Below, piece after piece: positions 7,436 through 15,368 of a DNA stretch of 64,000 nt; within the stretch, counting starts at the first letter, position 1; every line of letters starts with the position of its first letter. Location of the stretch: positions 1 through 64,000 of the forward strand of contig JBBQJT010000001.1 in assembly GCA_038326165.1 (NCBI GenBank), given 5' to 3'. The position numbers and the translations under genes were made by a program. Origin of the DNA: JAEUUM01 sp038326165 (lineage in GTDB: Bacteria > Bacteroidota > Bacteroidia > Chitinophagales > Saprospiraceae). Under the pieces are notes generated by a model. That model ran no database searches, was not told the DNA's origin, and was given only the letters and a program-made list of their open reading frames with translations.

Positions 7436-8113
7436 ATGACAACAAACCAGACTTCGATATCAACTTATCACGAATATATACTTGAAGCAATTTACACATT
7501 GCGACACGGACTATCTTTTTATGAAAGAGCAAAATTAATTCCGCCCGACATAGGCTCTGACCAATCAATGATTATAGCGGAAATAAATTGCAGGTATTCA
7601 TTCCTAATGATTTCTAACTCTTTAGAATCTGCTGCAAATGAATTGCTTCTCAGTTTAAATCTTGACAAAGAATATTACGATGAGTTAGAACGGACTAGCA
7701 CATTAGTTAAATTTAAGTTGTTTTGTGATTTTAGGGGTGAACGACTTAACCAAGGGGATATAAAATTTGGAAGAATTAAGGATATAGTTAGCTGCCGAAA
7801 TGAATTTGTTCATCCTAAACCAAGGAAAGCCAATTACAGCATTGACAACTTGACTTCAGAAATTAAATTTGATGTCAAATCTACTAAAAACAGAAATTAT
7901 CCAACATACTTTAGCGAAATAAAACCACTGTGAGTATTGACAGCATTAGAAGACGCATTGACATTCCTTTCATGGGTTTGCTTCGACATTTGTAAACTTG
8001 AAATTCAAGATGGAGCATCTCGACTTGGACTTGGTCCCTATAGTAGCACGGCTGACATTGACATAATTGGAATAGAAAATAAAATTAATTTTGATAAACG
8101 AACTTTTGGATAG
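7436..8113 (+). pseudogene. Uncharacterised (HEPN-like helical?) protein with one in-frame stop
   Basis: From ATG 7436 the frame encodes MTTNQTSISTYHEYILEAIY, then SFLMISNSLESAANELLLSL and VSCRNEFVHPKPRK. It stops at TGA 7931-7933 and then continues in the same frame for 59 codons (VLTALEDALTFLSWVCFDIC, then RLGLGPYSS) to TAG 8113. A helical protein with a conserved R-N-x-x-x-H motif (RNEFVH) resembles HEPN-type domains often seen in toxin or RNase proteins, but this is only a motif-level resemblance. The single stop points to recent loss. Family B copy 3 follows directly. Confidence 0.6.
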
Positions 8114-8136
8114 GAATGAGAACCTCCTACCCTAAT

Positions 8137-8300
8137 GGGTTTTTGGCAGAAAAGGCAGTTCAGTGGTTAAATGATCCCGATAGTTGTAAGGAATTGTGGC
8201 AGATAGTTTTGTGCTATCTGACTCTTTGCACAGCAGAAGTACTAACGTTTCCGTCAACACAGGTAAAAATCGTCAATTTCTTGTAGCTCTCAAACCTCAT
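8137..8300 (+). repeat. Family B element, copy 3
   Basis: GGGTTTTTGGCAGAAAAGGC, CAGTGGTTAAATGATCCCGA, GGCAGATAGTTTTGTGCTAT, CTGACTCTTTGCACAGC and the closing AAATCGTCAATTTCTTGTAG match copies 1 and 2 in order. The tip hairpin is more degenerate. It follows the pseudogene stop by 24 bp. Confidence 0.65.
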
Positions 8301-8450
8301 TAGCTCTTACCTTCAATATTGTTCACTCAATAATTACCCTTTCAGTTATCTTTAGCTTGCATCTCTATAACTTCCAAACGCAAAAACCTAATCCGTAAAC
8401 CTGTGTTAGCAATTTTGAAAATTAAATAGAAAATTGAGTTAATAACTTTT

Positions 8451-9259
8451 AAGCCCCAGTCCAAAGTTTTACAAAAATATATTGAATTGTACTAGGTGTT
8501 TACCAGTGAAAAACCCGAACAATTCAGTTACATTGCTTTCCACATGTTAATACCTGCGTGTCTTTTTTTAAGGGAGTAAAACTAAATTGGGCAAATTCTA
8601 ATATCACAATTCAACCGGACAGCAACAAGAATGAACTTTGTATTGAGATTTTAGGCAAATATGTCCAACCGATCTTTATTCATTACAAAGGCGATTTTGA
8701 AGAAATTACAATTATTTTTAAGCCTTTTGGTTTTAACCAATTTATTCGAGGTGACCTTTTAGATTTTGCTCCCGAATATTCTCAGCCATTTACGTTAGAT
8801 GCCTGGCTAAGATTTTCTTCAACTTTATTTGAAGAAGAAACCCTCGTCAAAAAAATTAAAAAACTGGAAGAATTCTTGTTGGACTATTTTTATGAAATAG
8901 AAAATACTTCCATTTCAAAAGCAATTCAATACCTAGAGGATTTTGACATGAATTATTCAATTGAAAAAGTTGCCGGACTTTGTGGATTAACTTCGAAAAC
9001 TTTGCAAAGGAATTTTTTGAAAAACATAACCTGCACCCCTTCATAATACAAAAGAATTGCTCGATTCAGGCATTCTTTAAATAACAGATTGCTTTCCAAA
9101 GAAATAAAATCGCTTACAAACCTCTCATACGAAAGTGGTTTTTACGATCAGTCCTATTTCATCAGAGAATATAAGAAATTAACCCTTTTAAACCCCAAAG
9201 AATTCTTCCAAACAATAGCTGTGTTGGATGAAAATAAGATGATCTGGAAAATAGTTTAG
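8451..9259 (+). pseudogene. AraC-family transcriptional regulator, multiply broken
   Basis: The best preserved stretch (GTG 8558 to TAA 9046) has a DUF6597-like N-terminal part and the first helix-turn-helix (YSIEKVAGLCGLTSKTLQRN). A TAA at 9044-9046 replaces the expected Glu in TPSEYKR. The frame then goes on with YKRIARFRHSLNN, LTNLSYESGFYDQSYFIREY and NPKEFF, the second helix-turn-helix, to TAG 9259. Upstream, the N-terminus can be followed in another frame (VLQKYIEL, a TAG stop, then VFTSEKPEQFSYIAF), so a frameshift near 8540 and another nonsense change are also present. AraC proteins regulate nearby genes; this one is dead. Confidence 0.75.
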
Positions 9260-9418
9260 ATTGTCGTAAAAGTCCAATTCTGATTATCTGGGACGATCAA
9301 ATTTTGTATCAAATATTATTGCTACAAAAAACAAATTAAAATGGAACAATAAAAAAAATCGGAAAAAACCTCCAAAGACCAGTGTAGCTTTTACTTCAAT
9401 GAGCAACTAACTGGTATA

Positions 9419-9760
9419 ATGCAAATTTCACTGAGGACTACTGAGCGCAAAGCCAATGCAAAAATCGGAATCCGCGAATTTCAAATTAAGCAAACAGAAA
9501 TCAGGAAAAACAGAATTGAAATTGCCAACCAAACTGGTGAAATACTTGCAAAACTATATTCTGAGAAATGGTATGCATCCACTTCCATTTTTGAATATGC
9601 TGGTAAGACCTATAAAGTTATTGTTAGAAACAATCTACTGGCTGAATATGCAATACAAGAAAATGGCAGGGATTTATTAAGTTATGGCTTAGATTCCGAT
9701 TTTAAGAAAATAAAAATCAGTATAAGATCATCGCGAATTATGGGCAGTATGAAAATATAG
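9419..9760 (+). CDS. Hypothetical beta-rich protein, 113 aa
   Basis: From ATG 9419: a charged, repetitive start (RTTERKANAKIGIREFQIKQ) followed by short strands (IEIANQTGEILAKLYSEKWY, then GKTYKVIVRNNLLAEYAIQE, ending GRDLLSYGLD). The alternation of strands resembles tubby/LURP-like small domains, with no firm family. The protein stops abruptly (IRSSRIMGSMKI) and may itself be a shortened remnant, since it lies next to decayed genes. A second shadow frame overlaps it but has poorer codon use. Confidence 0.4.
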   Translation: MQISLRTTERKANAKIGIREFQIKQTEIRKNRIEIANQTGEILAKLYSEKWYASTSIFEYAGKTYKVIVRNNLLAEYAIQENGRDLLSYGLDSDFKKIKISIRSSRIMGSMKI

Positions 9761-10201
9761 AAAATAGTCTTTGTTTTGAAAAAGAGTTGATGAAATAATT
9801 GAAATTCTAAAGAAGTTACCTAGCAATCAAGACCACTAAAGTTTATTCCAATGTTAAGATTTTGAATCCTCTATAACTTTATAATTTGCATCTCTTTTAT
9901 GGGTATAGTGTTGCAATGCAATCTATTAATTTTAATACATGCATAGCAAATAATGTCAACGGATTATAGTGTATTGGTGCAGGTGTCATGTTTATCAAAT
10001 CCTCAGTTTAAGAGTAAATAGGCTCATCAACATTTTGGAAACTCGCCTTTTAAGTACCCCTTTTTCTCATAAAAATCCGCTCCTGAAGTTATATGTGTGA
10101 AATATGTAAATTGTTATCGGGGCGGTGTAACCCTTGCTCAGTCAAATAGGATCAATTTTGTTGTGCAGTGAAAATTCATTCTCTGTATAAATTAATGTTA
10201 A
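9761..10201. other. Gene-free stretch
   Basis: About 440 bp with stops in all frames. I see no repeat of the A-D families, no RNA gene and no clear promoter box. It marks the end of the cassette-like region. Confidence 0.5.
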
Positions 10202-10432
10202 ATGGAAAATACAAAAATCGGGGAAGACAAAATTACCAATGTAATAGAAAAACAAACTGTTAAATTGCCCTCAGATACGTTTTTGTTCTCGGCTTTGGGA
10301 GCAGCAGCAGTTTCCCTAGCCTTCAAACTTACGGGTAAAGATAGAAACGCGACGTTCATAGGGCAATGGGTGGCTCCAATCCTTATTATGGGTGTTTATA
10401 ATAAATTAGTTAAACAACAAAAAATGAAATAA
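10202..10432 (+). CDS. Small membrane protein, 76 aa
   Basis: A polar N-terminus (MENTKIGEDKITNVIEKQTV) is followed by two hydrophobic segments (FLFSALGAAAVSLAFKL and FIGQWVAPILIMGVYNKLV) and a basic tail (KQQKMK). It is the first gene of a run of short membrane-protein genes (next ATG 2 bp after its stop). The association with a YtxH-like protein suggests a general or envelope stress operon; no experimental function is known for this family. Confidence 0.75.
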   Translation: MENTKIGEDKITNVIEKQTVKLPSDTFLFSALGAAAVSLAFKLTGKDRNATFIGQWVAPILIMGVYNKLVKQQKMK

Positions 10433-10434
10433 GA

Positions 10435-10770
10435 ATGAATAATAATCAATTTGAAAGGGAAAACGAGATGAAAATGCCAAATATTTTGATAGGCATATTT
10501 GCAGGCGCAGTAGTTGGTGCAGTCATCGGAGTAATATTGGCGCCCGAGATAGGAGCAGTAACTCGCAAAAAAATTATTGATGCAGCTGATGATTTTAGCA
10601 GAAACATTCAAGAAACAATTGCAAACAATATCAAAACATTTTCAAGCCGATTCGGAAATGCAAATGTAGATGCAATTGGTTTGGTTGAAAATGGAAAGTC
10701 AAAATCAGAAAATGGGTACAAGAAATTTCAAAACATAGACTATTCTGCAGATTTTTTACCAAAAGCATAA
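10435..10770 (+). CDS. YtxH-like domain protein
   Basis: A 111-aa protein with one N-terminal glycine/alanine-rich membrane helix (PNILIGIFAGAVVGAVIGVILA) followed directly by PEIGAVTRKKIIDAADDFSR and an amphipathic helical tail. This is the classic YtxH layout (membrane anchor, AP-x-x-G-x-x-TRKKI, then a long helix). YtxH-like proteins in Firmicutes belong to general stress regulons; in Bacteroidota the role is inferred only. It starts 2 bp after the 76-aa membrane protein and is followed 7 bp later by a mini-lipoprotein, so the three form one operon. Confidence 0.8.
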   Translation: MNNNQFERENEMKMPNILIGIFAGAVVGAVIGVILAPEIGAVTRKKIIDAADDFSRNIQETIANNIKTFSSRFGNANVDAIGLVENGKSKSENGYKKFQNIDYSADFLPKA

Positions 10771-10777
10771 TTATATC

Positions 10778-10951
10778 ATGAAAAACCAAACGTTCGCAAC
10801 TCTATCATTTATTACTATACTAGCGATATTTTCAAGTTGCGCAGTTGTAGGCGATATCTTTAAAGCTGGCATGGGTTTTGGAATTTTTGCAGTAATATTA
10901 ATTATAGCATTAATCATATTTCTCATCAGTAAAATAGGCAAAAATAAATAG
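10778..10951 (+). CDS. Mini lipoprotein with membrane helix, 57 aa
   Basis: ATG 10778 to TAG 10951. A lipoprotein signal (FITILAIFSSCAVVG, lipobox ending at the Cys) is followed by DIFKAGMGFGIFAVILIIAL, a second hydrophobic helix, and a basic end (SKIGKNK). The I-F-K-A-G-M-G-F-G pattern is a recurrent small Bacteroidota protein often mislabelled as a cytidylyltransferase (recalled, not checked). Only 7 bp separates it from the YtxH gene. Role unknown. Confidence 0.7.
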   Translation: MKNQTFATLSFITILAIFSSCAVVGDIFKAGMGFGIFAVILIIALIIFLISKIGKNK

Positions 10952-11249
10952 TTAAATTGAAAGACTAAAAATAAGACAGCTCAAATAATTTTAAGTCAAA
11001 CAGAAATTAATGAGTGGGATTGTTAGAATGTATTGTTTAAAAATGGTAATGGAAGTTCACCTCAGGAAAAGGTGAAAATGCAAAGTATTTTCAATCAGAT
11101 TGGAATCCAAAAATGCGGAACCAAATCATTATTAAGAATAACTGGGCTGTTTTAAAAATCAATCTTTAACTCTTTGGTAGGATAAAAAATAAATATTTTG
11201 AGCTACCAGTTTAAAATTATCTCGATATTAAAATTAAAAAAACTAAAAG

Positions 11250-11369
11250 ATGAATAATATTTTTAGAGGGCTTATAGCTGGCTACGGAGCAAAAAAATTT
11301 GGAGGTGGATGCTTTGGAATGGTCGTTGTTTTTATTTTGATATGGATGGCATTGGGTTATTGCAAGTGA
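11250..11369 (+). CDS. Mini membrane protein, 39 aa
   Basis: ATG 11250 to TGA 11369 encodes MNNIFRGLIAGYGAKKFGGG, then a single hydrophobic helix (CFGMVVVFILIWMALGYCK). The R-G-L-I-A-G-Y-G-A-K-K-x-G-G-G block is too ordered to be chance, and similar very short proteins seem common near YtxH-type genes in this phylum. Too short for standard gene callers. Function unknown. Confidence 0.6.
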   Translation: MNNIFRGLIAGYGAKKFGGGCFGMVVVFILIWMALGYCK

Positions 11370-11945
11370 AGCAAATAGATCATTTGTGTTCAAAACTCTT
11401 AATTCAAAGTCTGAAAATCAAATTGCTATAAGTTTAAGTCAGCTAAAAGAAAAGCCAATATCAGAATCAATCAAGCAAAACTTAAATCAAAGCCAAATAC
11501 AAGCTTCATTCCGCGATACACTAGTTGATAAAAAATCATAGAGGGTACAAAACAGATAGGACTTACCTCGCCCTACCACACGCTGCAAGATGTGTAATAT
11601 TGACAACAAATAGGAATCAATACAATCCCATAACGCAGATAATTCTTTATACCCGCAATTAAGAAGGAACGTTTTAAAATACTTGTCTACAGAGTTGAAA
11701 CAAAAAATCAAACTCATTATTTCTTGAGTTCCGTTTGATAATGTATTAAAAGTATACTTCTTTGTGCCTAATTCTTTCTCAAGTTAAAATGGAATTGATT
11801 CGGCAAAAGAGTGAGTTTGTTGCTATTATTTAATAGATAAGTGAATGATGAAACTTATTCATAAATTTTTGTAAAGCTTTCCTTTCTTTTTGATGCAACC
11901 TTTGATCATTATATATTATTAATCTTAAATTTTAAAAAAAACGAA
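11370..11945. other. Stretch without a confident gene
   Basis: A start-poor open frame runs from GTG 11386 to TAG 11541 (51 codons: VFKTLNSKSENQIAISLSQL and on), polar and unrecognised, perhaps a remnant. The rest has many stops. No repeat family or RNA gene was recognised. The 298 bp between 10952 and 11249 are likewise empty. Confidence 0.4.
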
Positions 11946-12380
11946 ATGAAAAAATTAGCAATTATTATGATGTTTGCTTTCGCAATATGTCATAACACCC
12001 TAAGTGCCCAGCAACCAGAAGTTGTATTGAGTGACAAAACTGGATGGCATAAAATAGGAGAAACAACAGTTGACTTTACCAAAGAAAGCGATGTTATTTC
12101 AGTGATTGGGGCAGATAGATTTGCGATTCTTCAATTTAAAGTAACCGAAGCACCTATTAATCTCATTAGTGTAGAAGTGTATTTTGAAAGTGGAGATTCT
12201 CAGAAAATTGAAATTAATATGCCTATCAAAGTAGCAGGTGAAAGTAAACTTATTGATTTAAATGGTGGTGAACGTAATCTTAAGAAAATTAAATTTGTGT
12301 ACAAAACGCTCCCCAACATTAAGAATCAAAAATCCCAAGTTGAAATATGGGGTTTGAAAACAAATTCAGACAGAAAATAA
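11946..12380 (+). CDS. Secreted DUF2541-like protein
   Basis: A 144-aa exported protein. Residues 1-21 are a signal peptide (MKKLAIIMMFAFAICHNTLSA). The mature domain holds VLSDKTGWHKIGETTVDFTK, VIGADRFAILQFKVTEAPIN, VEVYFESGDSQ and LNGGERNLKKIKFVYKT, ending VEIWGLKT. This beta-sandwich pattern is common in small periplasmic proteins of Bacteroidota and resembles the DUF2541 group that includes E. coli YaaI; function unknown. It stands alone, with a G+C-rich hairpin (12405-12425) 24 bp after the stop. Confidence 0.75.
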   Translation: MKKLAIIMMFAFAICHNTLSAQQPEVVLSDKTGWHKIGETTVDFTKESDVISVIGADRFAILQFKVTEAPINLISVEVYFESGDSQKIEINMPIKVAGESKLIDLNGGERNLKKIKFVYKTLPNIKNQKSQVEIWGLKTNSDRK

Positions 12381-12404
12381 AAGCTTATTCAACACTTACA
12401 AAGT

Positions 12405-12425
12405 CCGCCTTCATTTTGAAGGCGG
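12405..12425 (+). terminator. Hairpin after the DUF2541-like gene
   Basis: CCGCCTTC (12405-12412) pairs perfectly with GAAGGCGG (12418-12425) around an ATTTT loop. The run of T after it is short, so it is a moderate terminator candidate. Confidence 0.6.
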
Positions 12426-12526
12426 GTTATGTAATTAATTGAACCAATAGTAACAAAGATCAGAGTAATGCAATGGATCTTCAACATAATTTCAGCTACT
12501 AATGCTGAATTTGGATTAAATGGGGA

Positions 12527-12799
12527 ATGGAATGGACCGAAATGAAAGAATTGCTTGATAATCTTACCATTGGTGTAGCCTCTAGAAATTTAGCCAAGAA
12601 TTTGATATTTCATTCTTCAAATAATTTCTTTAAGAGAATAACTGGTATAGCACTTCAAACAATTGTTACAAATATAACCGCAAAAAATTTTGACGAAATA
12701 TCACAATCCGGAGTTGGTATTTTTAATGTTTTAAAATCCTTAATTGTACCTAAAAGAAAGGAAAATCCTGAAAAAGAAATAAAAATTATTAATAAGTGA
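12527..12799 (+). CDS. Small conserved-looking hypothetical protein, 90 aa
   Basis: From ATG 12527: MEWTEMKELLDNLTIGVASR begins an amphipathic helix, then NLAKNLIFHSSNNFFKRITG and IALQTIVTNITAKNFDEISQ, a weakly hydrophobic middle, and a strongly basic tail (VPKRKENPEKEIKIINK). The start may be at either Met1 or Met6. It lies 183 bp before the AsmA-like gene. I do not recognise the family; the pattern suits a peripheral membrane or DNA-associated helper. Just upstream (12472-12514) is a faint relative of the hairpin that opens the 170-bp repeat. Confidence 0.5.
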   Translation: MEWTEMKELLDNLTIGVASRNLAKNLIFHSSNNFFKRITGIALQTIVTNITAKNFDEISQSGVGIFNVLKSLIVPKRKENPEKEIKIINK

Positions 12800-12982
12800 A
12801 GTATCAATTTACTTTTTAAGCCTGTCAAATTCCGATGCAGTAAATTATTTAGAATTAAAAGAATGATTGGATAGAGGGGTTTCTTAAAATGAAGTAAATT
12901 AAATAAATATCATTTTGCACTGAAAATAGACCATTTAAAAATTGTAAAATACAACAATTTAATAGTTGCAGAAAATACAAAA

Positions 12983-15364
12983 TTGAAACTAAAAGCAAGG
13001 ATATCAAAAGATGGTTGGCGAAAAATACTGATATCAATCTCTGTAATTGTTGTCGTTTTATTTGTTACATCTATTATATTCATTTCTCCCATTACAAAAT
13101 ATTTGGTGGAAAAATATGATGTAACTTATACGGGTAGAGAGATCAAAATGGAATGGGCTTATGTAAATCCCTTCAGTGGCTATGTTCACTTTTCAGGTAT
13201 CAAGATAATGGAGCAAAAGAATGACACAATATTCTTCTCTGCGTCAGGTGTTTCAATCAATTTCGAAATGATGAAACTTTTCTCTAAAACATATAAAATA
13301 TCCGCACTCAATATTGCTGATCCACAAGCATTTATTAATCATGGAAAAGGTAATATTTTTAACTTCTTAGATATAATTGAAAAATTTACAAAAAAGGATA
13401 AACAGGCTTACAAGAAAAATGGCCCACTAAAGCTTAATATTCTCAACATAAGTATAAATAATGGAGAGTTTTTTTACAAAGAAAACTTTACTCCGATTAA
13501 CTATTCCATTAAAAAAGTAAATATTGAATGCAGTGGCAAATACTGGAATGTCGATACCATGAATTTTAAATATGCCTTCAGTTCTGGAACTGGCTCTGGT
13601 GAAATAAATGGAACATTAGACCTGAATACTTCTTCTTTGGATTATAGAATGGGTGCAGTAGTGAAAAAATACGATCTGACAGTCATTGAACAATATCTGA
13701 AAGTAATGATGAATTATGGAAAATTCCGTGCCATTCTTGATGCTAATGTCAAAGCAACCGGAAATCTAAAGGATGCACGAAATTTAAATGCGAAAGGTAT
13801 TGTATCGATTAGCGATTTTCATTTCGGGAAAAATCCGAAAGAAGATTATATGTCTTTTGATAAGTTCGTTATTGATGTCATTCAATTGAATCCTAAAATG
13901 AAACAGTACATCATGGATTCTATTTCACTAACTCATCCGTTCATAAAGTACGAAAAGTACGATAACCTAGACAATATCCAGAATATTTTTGGAAGGAAAG
14001 GGGTAAATGTAAAAGCAGTGGCTGCCGCCAAGAATACTCAATTTAACCTAGTTATAGAGATTGCCAACTACGTAAAATTAATAGCTAAAAATTTCTTTAA
14101 CTCGGATTACAATATTGGTAAGTTGGCGATTTATAAAGCTGATATTCATTATAACGATTTTTCACAAAGTGAAAAATTTTCCATTGCTCTTAATCCTATG
14201 AGTATAATGGCTGGTTCGCTCTACAGTAAGAAAAAAAGAATCATAATGACGATGAATTCAGGAATAAAACCATATGGGAGCTTATATGTTAAGCTCGGTA
14301 TAAATCCTAAGGACAGTTCAGATTTCGATTTGACTTATGACATCGACAAAATAAATGCTGCTGTGCTTAATCCTTTTCTAATAACGGCTACTACTTTTCC
14401 ACTAGATCGTGGAAGCATAGCAGTAAAGGGTAGTTGGATGGTGAAAAACGGAAGAATTAAGAGCCAAAATCATCTTCTCGTAATCGATCCTAGGATCAGT
14501 GACCGCATGCGAATGGATGATAATAAGTGGCTGCCATTAAAACTTGCCATGTTTTTTGTACGAGAACGTGGTAACGTCATCGATTTTCAAATACCAATCA
14601 CTGGAAACCTTAAGGATCCGAAGTTTCATTTGTGGGATGTGATTTTTAATGTCCTAACCAATATATTTGTAAAGCCTGCAACTATATTTTATAGATACAA
14701 AATTAAAACAATGGAACTGCAGATTGAAAAATACTTGGCTATTAAATGGCAAACAAATGTGAGCAAACTTCTTTCAGAAGAGGATGATTTTGCTAGGAAT
14801 TTAGCGAAATTTCTAAAGAAGAATCCTAAATCAACCATCAACGTAACGCCAATGATATATGTTGAAAAGGAGAAAGAATATATTGCAATGTTTGAAGCGA
14901 AGAAAAAATATTTTCTACTGCGGAACAAAGATAAAAGCAAAGTATTTACACAGGAAGATTCTCTTAAAGTTTTCAAATTGTCAACAAAAGATGAGAAATT
15001 TAATAAGTACCTAGATTTGCAAGTCAAAAATAATATGCTGTTTACTGTTCAAGCGAAATGTGAAGCCCTACTCGGTTCGAATTTCTTGGAACGGCACTTT
15101 GAACATCTCAACAAAAAGAGAGAAGAGGTTTTTATGAATTATTTCATAGAGAAGAAAGTTAATAAACAAATTAAAATCACGGCTGCAAAAAACGAAGTGC
15201 CATTCAATGGATTCTCTTATTACCGTATTTCATATAACGGCAAACTACCTGACGATTTGAAAGTTGCTTTTAATAAACTACATGAATTCGATAATAATAA
15301 GCCTCGTAAAAAGCTGAAAGAAGAAAGAAAAAAGACAAGGAACTGGCTAAAAAAAGGGAATTGA
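12983..15364 (+). CDS. AsmA-like DUF748 envelope protein
   Basis: A 793-aa protein. One N-terminal membrane helix (KILISISVIVVVLFVTSIIF, about residues 14-33) anchors a long periplasmic part. GYVHFSGIKIMEQKNDTIFF and later ALNIADPQAFINHGKGNIFN, ending FLDII, are the DUF748/AsmA repeats; a central FPLDRGSIAVKGSWMVKNGR and VRERGNVIDFQIPITGNLKD follow. The last 200 residues include an OmpA/DUF748-like tail (NPKSTINVTPMIYVEKEKEY). AsmA-like proteins form long bridges for lipid transport or outer-membrane assembly. The start is uncertain: TTG 12983 is used here, as no ATG lies in frame nearby and the frame is open further upstream. The YihY gene follows after 4 bp. Confidence 0.8.
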   Translation: MKLKARISKDGWRKILISISVIVVVLFVTSIIFISPITKYLVEKYDVTYTGREIKMEWAYVNPFSGYVHFSGIKIMEQKNDTIFFSASGVSINFEMMKLFSKTYKISALNIADPQAFINHGKGNIFNFLDIIEKFTKKDKQAYKKNGPLKLNILNISINNGEFFYKENFTPINYSIKKVNIECSGKYWNVDTMNFKYAFSSGTGSGEINGTLDLNTSSLDYRMGAVVKKYDLTVIEQYLKVMMNYGKFRAILDANVKATGNLKDARNLNAKGIVSISDFHFGKNPKEDYMSFDKFVIDVIQLNPKMKQYIMDSISLTHPFIKYEKYDNLDNIQNIFGRKGVNVKAVAAAKNTQFNLVIEIANYVKLIAKNFFNSDYNIGKLAIYKADIHYNDFSQSEKFSIALNPMSIMAGSLYSKKKRIIMTMNSGIKPYGSLYVKLGINPKDSSDFDLTYDIDKINAAVLNPFLITATTFPLDRGSIAVKGSWMVKNGRIKSQNHLLVIDPRISDRMRMDDNKWLPLKLAMFFVRERGNVIDFQIPITGNLKDPKFHLWDVIFNVLTNIFVKPATIFYRYKIKTMELQIEKYLAIKWQTNVSKLLSEEDDFARNLAKFLKKNPKSTINVTPMIYVEKEKEYIAMFEAKKKYFLLRNKDKSKVFTQEDSLKVFKLSTKDEKFNKYLDLQVKNNMLFTVQAKCEALLGSNFLERHFEHLNKKREEVFMNYFIEKKVNKQIKITAAKNEVPFNGFSYYRISYNGKLPDDLKVAFNKLHEFDNNKPRKKLKEERKKTRNWLKKGN

Positions 15365-15368
15365 AATT

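Noticed and set aside
1216..8113. Stop-codon reassignment (TGA or TAA read as sense)
   Set aside because: All three stop codons interrupt frames, frameshifts coexist, and many intact genes end with each stop type, so ordinary pseudogene decay is the better reading.
1..9300. CRISPR array or phage
   Set aside because: Repeats are 40-170 bp, few, and separated by genes; no short regular spacers, cas genes, or phage structural genes are present.
12472..12514. Another copy of the 170-bp repeat (GGATCTTCAAC ... TTTCAGCTACTAATGCTGAA)
   Set aside because: Only the first hairpin and a few flanking bases resemble the unit; too short and diverged to call.
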